In this document: one piece after another, positions 1 through 8,796 of the stretch
Layout of the letters: every line of letters starts with the position of its first letter
Position numbering within the stretch: the first letter of the stretch is position 1
Notes under the pieces: model-generated
What the model was told of the DNA's origin: nothing
The model's database searches: none
The model's input: only the letters and a program-made list of their open reading frames with translations
Position numbers and translations under genes: made by a program
NCBI RefSeq assembly: GCF_010731595.1
Contig: NZ_AP022582.1
Span: forward strand, 1,240,001-1,304,000
Direction: 5' to 3'
DNA length: 64,000 bases
Source of the DNA: Mycobacterium seoulense
GTDB taxonomy: Bacteria > Actinomycetota > Actinomycetes > Mycobacteriales > Mycobacteriaceae

Positions 1-524
1 AGGCGCTCCCAGGTTCCGCCCTCCAAGCGGCCGTCGGAGAACCGGTCGATGATCGCCTCGCGCGTGTCGGGCTCGGCGGCGGCGAACGAGTCCTTGCCGT
101 AGCGGCTCGACGCGGTCTCGTCGAGCGCGCGCAGCACCAGCCGCCAGGTGTCGCGGTCGTCGGGCATGTCGGCGTACTGGTAGCCGTCGAGCCGGCCGTC
201 GGCGAGCTTGGAGTCGACGGACTCGGCCACCGGCACGCGCGGCTCGGTGTCCTGGGCCAGCACCGTGTCGCAGAACGCGCGCAGACACGGCTCCTCTTCC
301 GCTGTGAAGAACCGCAGCGGGCCGGGCGGCTCCAGCCGCGCCAACACCACTTTCTTGGTGGCCCGGTCCCAGGTGTCGGTCGTCTCGAGCACGTCGAAAT
401 CCGGGTACCGGCCGATCATTTGGGGGGTGACTCCCCGGCGTTGTCGGGGGAGCCAGGACGGGTGCGGCGGCTTGCGATCGGGTCGCAGGTTCGGCAGGTG
501 GTCGGGGCGTGTGGTGTCGGCCAT
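1..524 (-). CDS. Gluconate 2-dehydrogenase subunit 3 family protein (partial, runs off the left edge)
   Basis: Reading leftward from the ATG at 524-522 gives an open frame of about 174 codons with no stop before the window edge. The N-terminal part is basic and proline-rich. It is followed by a segment ending in FFTAEEEPCLRAFCDTVL, which matches the start of gluconate 2-dehydrogenase subunit 3 family proteins (a phenylalanine pair, then TAEE and an acidic helix). In known members this small subunit partners a FAD-dependent GMC-type oxidoreductase, which would lie off the left edge. The start is 5 bp after the stop of the upstream membrane gene, so the two are probably one operon. Family assignment is from motif resemblance only; the substrate is unknown. 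Confidence 0.7.
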   Translation of the reverse strand, partial: MADTTRPDHLPNLRPDRKPPHPSWLPRQRRGVTPQMIGRYPDFDVLETTDTWDRATKKVVLARLEPPGPLRFFTAEEEPCLRAFCDTVLAQDTEPRVPVAESVDSKLADGRLDGYQYADMPDDRDTWRLVLRALDETASSRYGKDSFAAAEPDTREAIIDRFSDGRLEGGTWER

Positions 525-529
525 CGCGC

Positions 530-1009
530 TCAGCCCCGGAACCGCTCGCGCCGCAGGATGGAGGCCAGCAGCCCCATCCCGCCGACCATGCACATCAGCC
601 CGGGCGCCGCGATCGGTGGGCCCATGGGCACGTTGTAGGACGCGTTCTTCCATCCGCCCGGCTTGCGTGCCACCCCGCGCGCGTGCAGGTACTCGCCCAT
701 GAGGCCGTTGGCCGTGTAGACGCCCGCCGTGATCGGCAGCCACAGCTTGGCCCAGCGTCGCGAGAACACCCCGCCGATTCCCGCGACGACCACGGGCGGG
801 GTGACCACGATCGGGCTCCACATCCATTTGTTGCCGAAACTGGCTTTGTAGTGCTCGAAATAGATTTCGGCCGTGGTGACCAGGGCCGCCATGGCCGTCA
901 GCCCGGACAGCGAGCGTTCGAAGCGCCCGTGCGCGACGTCATACAACGCCCGCTCGCCCAACAGCATGGCCTCGTGCTTGCGCCTTCCACCGTTGCCTAA
1001 CAACAACAT
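530..1009 (-). CDS. Small polytopic membrane protein upstream of the oxidoreductase subunit
   Basis: This 159-residue protein has about four hydrophobic stretches (near residues 34-53, 62-82, 89-108 and 134-153), separated by short basic loops, so it is probably an integral membrane protein. The ATG at 1009 has a strong AGGAAGGG ribosome site a few bases upstream, which fixes the start better than the internal ATG at residue 15. The gene ends 5 bp before the dehydrogenase subunit and is co-oriented with it. A membrane anchoring or assembly role for that oxidoreductase is an inference. I do not recognise a named family. Confidence 0.7.
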   Translation of the reverse strand: MLLLGNGGRRKHEAMLLGERALYDVAHGRFERSLSGLTAMAALVTTAEIYFEHYKASFGNKWMWSPIVVTPPVVVAGIGGVFSRRWAKLWLPITAGVYTANGLMGEYLHARGVARKPGGWKNASYNVPMGPPIAAPGLMCMVGGMGLLASILRRERFRG

Positions 1010-1393
1010 TGGTTTCCCTTCCTGGCTCGTTGGTCCATGTGCGTCAGCCGATCGATTACGCGCACTGATCTACGCGGAGATACGGGATGTATTGCGAGGC
1101 ACGAACTGTCGGGATAGCCTGCCGCTCCGGTGGCCGCGCACCGAGAATGTCGGCCGCCGTCTTACCCATGCGTCACCTCACTCCCGACACGAAACACGCT
1201 CAGGCAGCCAGCGCGAGGACCGCCCAGAGAACTGGCATGCGCCCAGCTGCGTGTTTCAACCGAGGTGGCCCCGACGGCCCGTCGTGACCGAAGCGCATCC
1301 GGTGCGTACCCGATTCCTGCCGGCGTAAACAGTTCGATCGGTGTCGGGTTGGCGATCCTCGCGCCTCTCAGTGATGTTGTCGGTGGGGCGTCC
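1010..1393. other. Intergenic region between divergent genes
   Basis: This stretch of nearly 400 bp separates the leftward membrane-protein operon from the rightward HNH gene. It must hold both promoters. Apart from the ribosome site of the leftward gene and the -10/SOS box at the right end (listed separately), I see no RNA gene, repeat or convincing ORF. Short open frames here lack ribosome sites and are not called. Confidence 0.5.
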
Positions 1394-1414
1394 TACTATC
1401 GAACCTATGTTCGA
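1394..1414 (+). promoter_or_regulatory. Perfect SOS (LexA) box overlapping -10 and start codon of the HNH gene
   Basis: Positions 1399-1414 read TCGAACctatGTTCGA, a perfect inverted repeat identical to the mycobacterial LexA consensus TCGAAC-N4-GTTCGA. A -10-like TACTAT sits at 1394-1399, and the ATG is at 1407, inside the box. The transcript would be leaderless, and LexA bound here would block both RNA polymerase and the start site. DNA-damage induction of REP13E12 genes through LexA is established in M. tuberculosis. Confidence 0.85.
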
Positions 1415-2843
1415 GTATGCCTACGCTTCGCGGTCGACGCCGGAGTCGGCGGCGGTGCTGGCTCGGGTGCGGGAAGCGGGTCGCGCGGAGGCGCGGGCGG
1501 CCGCGGAACGTCTTGTGGCAGTCGGGGACTTGCTGGTGTTGCGCTGCCGCGATACCGGCGAGCGGGCGGACTGGGCGGCCGACGCGTGGGCCGCGGTCGC
1601 CGGGCAAGTCGGCGCGGCGTTGGGCTGCAGTCTGGCGGTCGCGCATACCCACTTGCGCCATGCGATGGCGATGCGCGAGCGGCTGCCGCAGGTCGGCGCG
1701 GCGTTTCAGGCGGGCGACCTGGACTATCGGGCTTTTCAGACGATCGTGTTCCGCACCGACTTGATCACCGACCCCGACGTCATGGCGCGGGTGGATGCCC
1801 GGCTGGCGGCGCTGCTGTCGCGGCGCCCGTCGCTGACCCGGGCGGGCCTGAGCGCGGCGGTGGATCGCGTGGTGGCGCTGGTGGATGCCGACGCGGTGCG
1901 CCGGGCCAGGGAGGCGATCGCGGATCGGTTTGTGGATGTGCAGGCCAACGAGTCGGGGATGGCGTGGCTGACCGGCAGCCTGTTCGGCGCTGACGGGCAT
2001 GCGCTGGATCGGCGCCTGGATGAGTTGGCGCGCAGCGTGTGTGGCGCCGATCCGCGCACCCAGCGGCAGCGCCGCGCGGATGCGCTGGGCGCGCTGGCCG
2101 CCGGTGCGGATCGGTTGAGCTGTCAGTGCGGCACCCCGGCGTGCGCCGGCGCTGGGCGCGCGCCGAGCAGTGTGGTGATCCATGTCGTGGCCGAGCAGGC
2201 CACGGTCGCTGGGCGCGGCGCGGCCCCGGGTGTGCTGCCCGGTTTCGAAGGACTCCTGCCCGCCGAGGTGATCGCCGAGTTGGCGCGCTCGGCCAGGCTG
2301 GTCCCACTCAGCGTCCCCGCCCAGGCTGAACCCCGGTACACGCCGTCGGCCAAGCTGGCCGACTTCGTGCGCTGCCGGGATCTGACCTGTCGGGCGCCCG
2401 GATGTGACCGGCCGGCCCTCGACTGCGACATCGACCATACGATCCCCTACGCCGGGGGCGGACTTACGCATCCGTCGAACCTGAAATGCCTGTGCCGCCA
2501 ACATCATTTGCTGAAGACCTTCTGGGGTTGGCACGATCAGCAACTGCCCGACGGCACCGTCATCTGGCGGCTACCCGACGGGCACACCTACGTCACCACT
2601 GCCGGCAGCGCGCTGCTGTTCCCCACGCTGTGCGCGCCCACCGGCGACCTGCCCGCGCCCCGCACCACACCCGAGCGCTGCACCGAGCGCACCGCGGTGA
2701 TGCCCCTGCGCACCCGCACCCGCGCCCAGAACCGCTCCACCCGTATCGCCGCCGAACGCCATCACAACAGCCGGGCCCGCTCGGCGACCCAAACCGCCCA
2801 AACCGGCCCCGCGCCACCGGACGACGAACCCCCGCCGTTCTGA
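1407..2843 (+). CDS. REP13E12-family DUF222/HNH endonuclease domain protein
   Basis: This 478-residue protein has the two-part layout of mycobacterial 13E12-repeat proteins: an alpha-helical DUF222 region (about residues 20-300) and an HNH nuclease fold near residues 325-370. The HNH part shows paired cysteines (CRAPGC), the DIDH catalytic histidine near residue 344, and the NLKCLCRQHH zinc/HNH end. The tail is proline- and threonine-rich and probably disordered. I chose the ATG at 1407 because a -10 box and a perfect SOS box lie exactly there, implying a leaderless message; longer in-frame starts would lie upstream of the promoter. Family members are damage-inducible, and phage phiRv1 integrates into REP13E12 copies in M. 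tuberculosis. The natural DNA substrate is unknown. Confidence 0.85.
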   Translation: MFEYAYASRSTPESAAVLARVREAGRAEARAAAERLVAVGDLLVLRCRDTGERADWAADAWAAVAGQVGAALGCSLAVAHTHLRHAMAMRERLPQVGAAFQAGDLDYRAFQTIVFRTDLITDPDVMARVDARLAALLSRRPSLTRAGLSAAVDRVVALVDADAVRRAREAIADRFVDVQANESGMAWLTGSLFGADGHALDRRLDELARSVCGADPRTQRQRRADALGALAAGADRLSCQCGTPACAGAGRAPSSVVIHVVAEQATVAGRGAAPGVLPGFEGLLPAEVIAELARSARLVPLSVPAQAEPRYTPSAKLADFVRCRDLTCRAPGCDRPALDCDIDHTIPYAGGGLTHPSNLKCLCRQHHLLKTFWGWHDQQLPDGTVIWRLPDGHTYVTTAGSALLFPTLCAPTGDLPAPRTTPERCTERTAVMPLRTRTRAQNRSTRIAAERHHNSRARSATQTAQTGPAPPDDEPPPF

Positions 2844-3563
2844 TCAGACGGACTTGGTGACGCCGACGTAGGACAGCACCACGTCGGATTCGTCGGTCAT
2901 TTGGGTCAGCGTCGCGTAGGACCGGATGAACGACTGCCCCACGCACCCGTCGATTTTGACGTGGAAGCCGGTGACGATGACCCGGGGATTCGGGCCCTTG
3001 AAGTCTTTCCGTGCCACGGGTACGACGAGTACGACACCGGGCTTGAGGCCGACGGTGACCACGCCGTTCAGCGGTGTAGTAATCAAAGGCACGACTGTCG
3101 GCGCACCGGTCACCAGGCCCGTGAAGCCAAGGCCCGGGCTGACGCCGGCGCTGCCGGCGATGGTGACGCCGTTGGACGTGCTCATGTCGATTCCGCAGCC
3201 GATCTCGTAACCCACCTCGAGGACGCCGCGAGGCTGCTCGAGCCCGCCCAGCGAACCGAAGAACGTTCCGCGGGCGAGGTATTCGCGGGACGAGACGGCG
3301 GTGGTCAACGGCGCTATGGGGACTTGCGACTCGTCCTTGGCCGCGAGGGTCAATGTCCAGCCTTCGGGCGTCGTGAAGGTCACCGGGTCGGACGACGGCA
3401 CCAGCGCGTCGTCCGGTGGCTCCGCAGTGGCCGCGACGTTTTCCGCGTCGGGATCGGCGGGCGCCGGAGGCGCCGAGATCACCGACATGACGACGCACAA
3501 CGCGAGAATCGCGACGCGACGGACGACGACGGCAACCGGCCACACGACCGATACCGTATGCAC
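2844..3563 (-). CDS. MspA-family porin-like secreted protein
   Basis: This 239-residue protein has an N-terminal signal segment (hydrophobic AILALCVVMSVI, then APPAPADPD). Its body resembles slow-grower MspA-family proteins: an EGWTLTL start, LEVGYEIGCGID mid-region, glycine/valine-rich beta segments and a terminal IRSYATL motif before the last strand. MspA proteins form outer-membrane channels for small hydrophilic solutes, but slow-grower members are divergent and pore activity is not assured. The gene converges on the HNH gene with no gap. It lacks an obvious partner and may be monocistronic. Confidence 0.75.
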   Translation of the reverse strand: MHTVSVVWPVAVVVRRVAILALCVVMSVISAPPAPADPDAENVAATAEPPDDALVPSSDPVTFTTPEGWTLTLAAKDESQVPIAPLTTAVSSREYLARGTFFGSLGGLEQPRGVLEVGYEIGCGIDMSTSNGVTIAGSAGVSPGLGFTGLVTGAPTVVPLITTPLNGVVTVGLKPGVVLVVPVARKDFKGPNPRVIVTGFHVKIDGCVGQSFIRSYATLTQMTDESDVVLSYVGVTKSV

Positions 3564-3771
3564 GGCACGATTCCGGTCTCGAAATTTGCTGCTCGCCCAG
3601 CCGAAGTCGTTGTGCGTTCGTGACCGTTATGGGATAAGGGTGCGGAATTCTGAGGTGACGGGTCGCGCAAGTCGGTGTCGGCCACAAGAAGCCGTCCGCA
3701 CTTCGTTTGCCACACCGGTAGAATTGTTGCTTCGGTGGACCGCGTTCCGGCCGACGACAGAAGGGGTGGCG

Positions 3772-4017
3772 ATGAAGACCCATCTGCGCGCCCGCGGACT
3801 GCTGGCCGGTGCCGTGACCGCCCTGGCTCTCACGGGCGGCGCCGGCGTGGCACACGCGGATTCCGACCCTGCGCTGCCGCCAGGGCCGGGCATAATCAAT
3901 CAACTCATCACGTCGACTCCGGCGCTGTCTCCGGATCCGGCCGACGAAGACGGCCCATCCATGGGCTCGAATGCTGTCGGCATGTATTGCGAGAACCGAT
4001 TCGCGCGCTGCCGGTAG
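3772..4017 (+). CDS. Small secreted protein, 81 residues
   Basis: The frame begins at ATG 3772 with an AAGGGG ribosome site. The protein has a clear Sec signal peptide: basic MKTHLRAR, hydrophobic LLAGAVTALALTGGAG, and cleavage probably after AHA. The mature part is only about 50 residues, proline/aspartate-rich, with two cysteines near the C terminus (MYCENRFARCR) that could form a disulphide. I do not recognise a family. Signal peptide, ribosome site and codon use make it a credible gene despite its size. Confidence 0.65.
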   Translation: MKTHLRARGLLAGAVTALALTGGAGVAHADSDPALPPGPGIINQLITSTPALSPDPADEDGPSMGSNAVGMYCENRFARCR

Positions 4018-4174
4018 CGAGACCGGCGGGACGCATGCCGAGCGGCTGAAGCCACCGCCCTCGGGCCTCGGGCCGGTCCTCATCCGATCGCCCGCGGGCA
4101 AATCGCCTGGCCAGAACCATCGGGCCAGCCGGTATGCCATGATGTCGGAGCTGTCAAGACATAGGGGAGCGGCC

Positions 4175-7162
4175 GTGGATCTCAACTTGTCGATCGTCAC
4201 GCGACCGGTGGAGCGCCTGATAGCTACGGCGCAGAACGGGCTGGAGGTCGTCCGGCTGGGGGGCCTGGAGACGGGTAGCGTCCCATCGCCGTCGCAAATC
4301 GTCGAGAGCGTGACGATGTACAAGCTCCGGCGTTATTTCCCGCCCGACAGCCGCCCGGACAAGCCGCCGGTGGGGCCGCCGGTGCTGATGGTGCACCCGA
4401 TGATGATGTCGGCCGACATGTGGGACGTCACCCGCGAGGACGGCGCGGTGGGCATCCTGCACGCCAACGGGCTCGACCCCTGGGTCATCGACTTCGGCGA
4501 ACCCGACAAGGTCGAAGGCGGCATGCGCCGCACCCTGGCCGACCACATCGTCGCGCTCAGCCAGGCCATCGACACCGTCAAGGACGTCACGGGCAGCGAC
4601 ATCCACCTGGTCGGATATTCCCAGGGTGGCATGTGGTGCTACCAGGTCGCCGCCTACCGGCGCTCGAAGAGCCTGGCCAGCATCGTCACCTTCGGGTCGC
4701 CCGTCGACACCCTGGCCGCCTTGCCGATGGGCATCCCGGCAAACTTCGCCGCGCCCGCCGCCAACTTCATGGCCGACCATGTCTTCAGCCGGCTGGCCAT
4801 CCCCAGCTGGATGGCGCGCACCGGATTTCAGATGCTCGACCCGCTCAAGACCGCCAAGGCGCGCGTCGACTTCGTCCGCCAGCTGCACGACCGGGAGGCG
4901 CTGCTCCCGCGCGAACAGCAGCGCCGATTCCTCGAACGCGAAGGCTGGATCGCCTGGTCCGGCCCGGCGATCTCCGAACTGCTCAAGCAGTTCATCGCCC
5001 ACAACCGGATGATGACCGGCGGCTTCGCCGTCAACGGGCAGATGGTCACGCTCACCGACATCACCTGCCCGGTGCTGGCCTTCGTCGGCGAGGTGGACGA
5101 TATCGGGCAGCCGGCGTCGGTGCGCGGCATCCGGCGGGCGGCCCCGGACGCCGAGGTCTACGAAAAGCTCATCCGCACAGGGCATTTCGGTTTGGTTGTC
5201 GGATCCAAAGCGGCGCAGCAGAGCTGGCCGACCGTCGCCGAATGGGTGAAATGGCTCTCCACCGGCGGCGACAAACCGGACGGCATCGACCTGATGGCCG
5301 ACCAGCCCGAGAAGCACACCGACAGCGGCGTCGCGCTCAGTTCCCGGCTCGCGCACGGCATCGGTGAGGTCTCCGAGGCGGCGCTGGGCGTGGTGCGCGG
5401 CGCGGCCAACACGGTGGTCGCGGCCAACAAGTCGGTGCGCACCCTGGCCGTCGAGACGGCCCGCACACTGCCCCGCCTGGTCCGGCTGGGCCAGATCAAC
5501 GACCACACCCGCATCTCGCTGGGCCGCATCATCGACGAACAGGCCCACGACGCCCCGCAGGGCGAATTCCTGCTGTTCGACGGGCGCGTGCACACCTACG
5601 AGGCCGTCAACCGGCGCGTCAACAACGTCGTCCGCGGCCTGATCGAGGTCGGGGTGCGGCAAGGCGACCGGGTCGGCGTCCTGATGGAGACGCGGCCCAG
5701 CGCGCTGGTCGCCATCGCCGCGTTGTCGCGGCTGGGCGCGGTCGCCGTCGTGATGCGACCGGACTCCGACCTGGCGGCGTCGGTCCGGCTCGGGGGAGTG
5801 ACGGAGCTGCTGACCGACCCCACCAACTTGGAGGCGGTGCTGGCGTCGGACCGCCAGGGGCTGTGTCAGGTGCTGGTGCTCGGCGGCGGCGAGGCGCGTG
5901 ACCTGCACCTGCCCGACGACAGCGACGTCATCGACATGGAACAGATCGACCCGGACGCCGTCGAGCTGCCCGGCTGGTATCGGCCCAACCCGGGGCTGGC
6001 CCGGGACCTGGCGTTCGTCGCGTTCAGCGCGGCCGGCGGCGAGCTGGTGGCCAAGCAGATCACCAACTACCGCTGGGCGGTGTCGGCCTTCGGGACCGCA
6101 TCGACCGCCGCCCTGGACCGCCGGGACACCGTGTACTGCCTGACGCCGCTGCACCACGAGTCGGCGCTGTTGGTGAGCCTGGGCGGCGCGGTGGTCGGCG
6201 GCACCCGCATCGCGCTGTCGCGCGGCCTGGACCGCGACCGGTTCGTTCAAGAGGTGCGGCAGTACGGCGTCACGGTCGTCTCCTACACCTGGGCCATGCT
6301 CCGCGAGATCGTCGACGATCCCGCATTCGTGCTGCACGGCAACCACCCGGTGCGGCTGTTCATCGGTTCCGGTATGCCGACGGGCCTGTGGGCCCGGGTC
6401 GTCGACGCGTTCGCGCCCGCTCATGTCGTCGAGTTCTTCGCGACCACCGACGGGCAAGCGGTGCTGGCCAACGTGTCCGGCGCCAAGATCGGCAGCAAGG
6501 GCCGCCCGCTGCCGGGCGCCGGGCGTATCGAGCTGGCCGCCTACGACGTCGAGCAGGACCTGATCCTCGAGAACGACCGCGGCTTCGTCCAGATCGCCGA
6601 GCCCAAACAGGTCGGGGTGCTGCTCGCGGTGTCCAACGGCCCGATCGACCCGACGGCGTCGGTCAAACGCGGCGTCTTCGCCGCCGGCGACACCTGGATC
6701 TCGACCGAGTACCTGTTCTACCGCGACGACGACGGCGACTACTGGCTGGCGGGCAGGCGCGGCTCGGTGGTCCACACCGCGCGCGGTCCCGTGTTCGACG
6801 AGCCGGTCAACAACGTGCTCGGCTGCGTCAACGGCGTCGACCTCGCGGTGACCTACAACGTGCCCGTCGGCGACCGCCAGGTCGCCGTCTCGGCGGTGAC
6901 GCTGCTACCGGGGGCCAGCGTCACCGCGGCCGACCTGACCGACGCCGTGGCCAAGATCCCCATCGGCGTCGGCCCCGACATCGTTCAGGTATGCCCGGAG
7001 ATGACGTTGAGCGCGACCTACCGCCCGACGGTCAGCGCCCTGCGCGCGGCGGGAATTCCCAAACCGGGCCGCCAGGTGTGGTACTTCGACGCCGAGGGCA
7101 ACTTCTTCCGGAAACTGACCCCGAGCGTGCGGGCCGAGCTGAGCGGGCGCGCCGATGGTTGA
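4175..7162 (+). CDS. Bifunctional lipase / long-chain acyl-CoA synthetase (Rv1683 orthologue)
   Basis: This 995-residue fusion has an N-terminal PhaC-like alpha/beta-hydrolase domain, with nucleophile S149 in GYSQGG and probable catalytic His near residue 337 (RTGHFG). It is followed by an adenylate-forming domain from about residue 440 to the end. The M. tuberculosis counterpart is a lipid-droplet-associated enzyme of triacylglycerol turnover with both activities. The usual adenylation phosphate-binding loop is degenerate here (FSAAGGELVAKQI rather than a TSGTTGxPK type). I chose GTG 4175 because AGGGGAG precedes it and the length then matches the family; ATGs at 4139 and 4142 are alternatives. 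It overlaps the next gene by 8 bp. Confidence 0.9.
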   Translation: MDLNLSIVTRPVERLIATAQNGLEVVRLGGLETGSVPSPSQIVESVTMYKLRRYFPPDSRPDKPPVGPPVLMVHPMMMSADMWDVTREDGAVGILHANGLDPWVIDFGEPDKVEGGMRRTLADHIVALSQAIDTVKDVTGSDIHLVGYSQGGMWCYQVAAYRRSKSLASIVTFGSPVDTLAALPMGIPANFAAPAANFMADHVFSRLAIPSWMARTGFQMLDPLKTAKARVDFVRQLHDREALLPREQQRRFLEREGWIAWSGPAISELLKQFIAHNRMMTGGFAVNGQMVTLTDITCPVLAFVGEVDDIGQPASVRGIRRAAPDAEVYEKLIRTGHFGLVVGSKAAQQSWPTVAEWVKWLSTGGDKPDGIDLMADQPEKHTDSGVALSSRLAHGIGEVSEAALGVVRGAANTVVAANKSVRTLAVETARTLPRLVRLGQINDHTRISLGRIIDEQAHDAPQGEFLLFDGRVHTYEAVNRRVNNVVRGLIEVGVRQGDRVGVLMETRPSALVAIAALSRLGAVAVVMRPDSDLAASVRLGGVTELLTDPTNLEAVLASDRQGLCQVLVLGGGEARDLHLPDDSDVIDMEQIDPDAVELPGWYRPNPGLARDLAFVAFSAAGGELVAKQITNYRWAVSAFGTASTAALDRRDTVYCLTPLHHESALLVSLGGAVVGGTRIALSRGLDRDRFVQEVRQYGVTVVSYTWAMLREIVDDPAFVLHGNHPVRLFIGSGMPTGLWARVVDAFAPAHVVEFFATTDGQAVLANVSGAKIGSKGRPLPGAGRIELAAYDVEQDLILENDRGFVQIAEPKQVGVLLAVSNGPIDPTASVKRGVFAAGDTWISTEYLFYRDDDGDYWLAGRRGSVVHTARGPVFDEPVNNVLGCVNGVDLAVTYNVPVGDRQVAVSAVTLLPGASVTAADLTDAVAKIPIGVGPDIVQVCPEMTLSATYRPTVSALRAAGIPKPGRQVWYFDAEGNFFRKLTPSVRAELSGRADG

Positions 7163-7370
7163 CGATGCGCTGCTCGCCATCCTGGTCTGCCCGGCCGACC
7201 GGGGCCCGTTGCTGCTGGTGGATGACGAGCTGCTGTACAACCCGCGGCTGCGGCGCGCCTACCGCATCGAGGACGGCATCCCGGTGCTGCTCGTCGACGA
7301 GGCCCGCGACGTCGACGACGACGAGCACGCCCGGCTCATGGCACGAGCCCGGCCGGCAGATCCCCGGTGA
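7155..7370 (+). CDS. Trm112/UPF0434-like small protein (Rv1684 orthologue)
   Basis: This 71-residue protein begins with a LVCPADRGPL segment and has the YRIEDGIPVLLVDEA signature of Trm112/UPF0434 proteins. Family members are small zinc-ribbon-like adaptors, in some lineages activating methyltransferases. Only the first cysteine position is visible here, so metal binding is doubtful. It is translationally coupled to the lipase/synthetase gene by an 8-bp overlap and runs 35 bp into the convergent TetR gene at its 3' end. Confidence 0.85.
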   Translation: MVDDALLAILVCPADRGPLLLVDDELLYNPRLRRAYRIEDGIPVLLVDEARDVDDDEHARLMARARPADPR

Positions 7371-7959
7371 GGTAGCGCTGCAGGTTCGGCGCTATGGTCT
7401 GCGCGACCTGCTGGGCCGGCAGCGACGCGAACGGCTCCAGCTGCAGGATGTAGCGCGCCATCACCACGCCGACCAACTGCGACGCGACGAACTGGACGCG
7501 GATGACCCCGCTTCCCGGCGGATTGTCAACTCGCGGGCCGACTTCCACCGCGATCACGTCCTCGATGAACGTGCGGAACAGATTGACCTCCGAGCCGGCC
7601 AGGATGGACCGCAGCGTGGCGATGAATCCCGTGCCCAGGTCGGAATCCCACAGCGGCAACAACATCGAAGGCAGCCGGTAGCCGACCTCCTCGATCGGCA
7701 CGTCGCGCAGCGGGCCGATGATGTCCATCGGATCGATCGGGATGTGGACGGCCGCGGCGAACAGTTTCTCCTTGGTGCCGAAGTAGTGATGCACCAGCGC
7801 CGAATCGACGCCCGCGGCCGCCGCCACCGCGCGGATGGACGTATTGCCAATTCCATTGGTGGCGAACAGTTCCCGGGCGCTGGCAAGAATGCGGTTGCGG
7901 GTGTCGGAGCTCCCGGCGGGGCGCCCGGGCCGCCTGCGCCCGGTGTTGGTATCCGTCAC
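7336..7959 (-). CDS. TetR-family repressor of the ABC exporter operon (Rv1685c orthologue)
   Basis: This 207-residue TetR/AcrR protein has its helix-turn-helix at about residues 17-62 (RILASARELFATNG, then the recognition helix in AGVDSALVHHYFGTKE). The C-terminal part is the ligand-binding helical domain. It is the last gene of a leftward set with the ABC permease (18 bp upstream) and ABC ATPase. A large palindrome over the ATPase start is the obvious autoregulatory operator. The inducer is probably an exported hydrophobic compound; that is inference. Confidence 0.88.
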   Translation of the reverse strand: MTDTNTGRRRPGRPAGSSDTRNRILASARELFATNGIGNTSIRAVAAAAGVDSALVHHYFGTKEKLFAAAVHIPIDPMDIIGPLRDVPIEEVGYRLPSMLLPLWDSDLGTGFIATLRSILAGSEVNLFRTFIEDVIAVEVGPRVDNPPGSGVIRVQFVASQLVGVVMARYILQLEPFASLPAQQVAQTIAPNLQRYLTGDLPAGLVP

Positions 7960-7977
7960 GTTAAGCTATCCGCCACG

Positions 7978-8796
7978 TTAAGGCGTCCGTCGCCGCAACG
8001 TCGCGGCGGCCAGGCACAGCGACGCGAGCGCGAAACCCAGCACGACGACGATGTCGCGCACCGCGGTGTAGGTCAGCTGCGAGTGCGCGCCCACCTGCTG
8101 CAGCGCCTCCAGCGCGTAGCTGGCCGGCATCGCGTCGCTGACCCACTGCAGCCAGTGCGCCATCAAGGCCCGGGGCACGATGATGCCGGCCAGCAAGAGC
8201 TGCGGCACCATCACCAGCGGGATGAACTGCACGGCCTGAAACTCGGTGCGGGCGAAGGCACTACACAGCAGGCCCAGGCCCACACCGAGGACGGCGTTGA
8301 CGATCGCGATCACGAACACCCACGCGGGGCTGCCTGCGGTGTCGAAGCCGAGCAGCCAGAACGACACGATGCACGCCAGGGTGGCCTGTGCCGCGGCGGC
8401 CGTCGAGAAGGCCGTGCCGTAGGCCATCAGCAGGTCGAACCGCCGCAGGGGAGTGGTCAGAATGCGCTCCAGCGTGCCGGAGGCCCGTTCCCGCTGCATG
8501 GTGATCGCCGTGATGATGAACATCACGAACAGCGGGAAAAGGCCGAGCAGGATCAGGCAGGCGTTGTTGAACGGCGAGGGCATGCCCGGCCGGTGCGGCT
8601 CGTTGGGGAGCATGTAGTACATCAACGTGATCACCAAGACCGGCACGAACAGGATCATCGCGACGCTGCGGTGGTCGGCCGCCAGTTGGCGCAGGATGCG
8701 CGTCGTGGTGGCGGTATACCCCTTGAGGCCTAACCGGCCTGGCGCATGATGTTGCGCTTGATGATGGACAGAAACGCGTCCTCCAGTGACGTGCAT
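7978..8796 (-). CDS. ABC-2 type exporter permease (Rv1686c orthologue)
   Basis: This 272-residue frame has about six hydrophobic segments: MILFVPVLVITLMYYML, ACLILLGLFPLFVMFIITAI, an AQATLACIVSFWLL helix, VFVIAIVNAVLGVGLGLL, and two near the C terminus (about residues 195-215 and 248-268). The PLRRFDLLMAYGTAF loop is typical of ABC-2 permeases. The start is uncertain: the ATG at 8796 gives a 67-bp overlap with the ATPase gene and a His-rich leader that looks non-native, while the next in-frame ATG is at the first membrane helix. It works with the ATPase encoded just upstream. Confidence 0.8.
   Translation of the reverse strand: MHVTGGRVSVHHQAQHHAPGRLGLKGYTATTTRILRQLAADHRSVAMILFVPVLVITLMYYMLPNEPHRPGMPSPFNNACLILLGLFPLFVMFIITAITMQRERASGTLERILTTPLRRFDLLMAYGTAFSTAAAAQATLACIVSFWLLGFDTAGSPAWVFVIAIVNAVLGVGLGLLCSAFARTEFQAVQFIPLVMVPQLLLAGIIVPRALMAHWLQWVSDAMPASYALEALQQVGAHSQLTYTAVRDIVVVLGFALASLCLAAATLRRRTP

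Noticed and set aside
4154-6775. 873-codon open frame on the minus strand
   Set aside because: It is antisense to the lipase/acyl-CoA synthetase gene; His/Arg/Gly-rich composition and no ribosome site mark it as a high-GC shadow frame.
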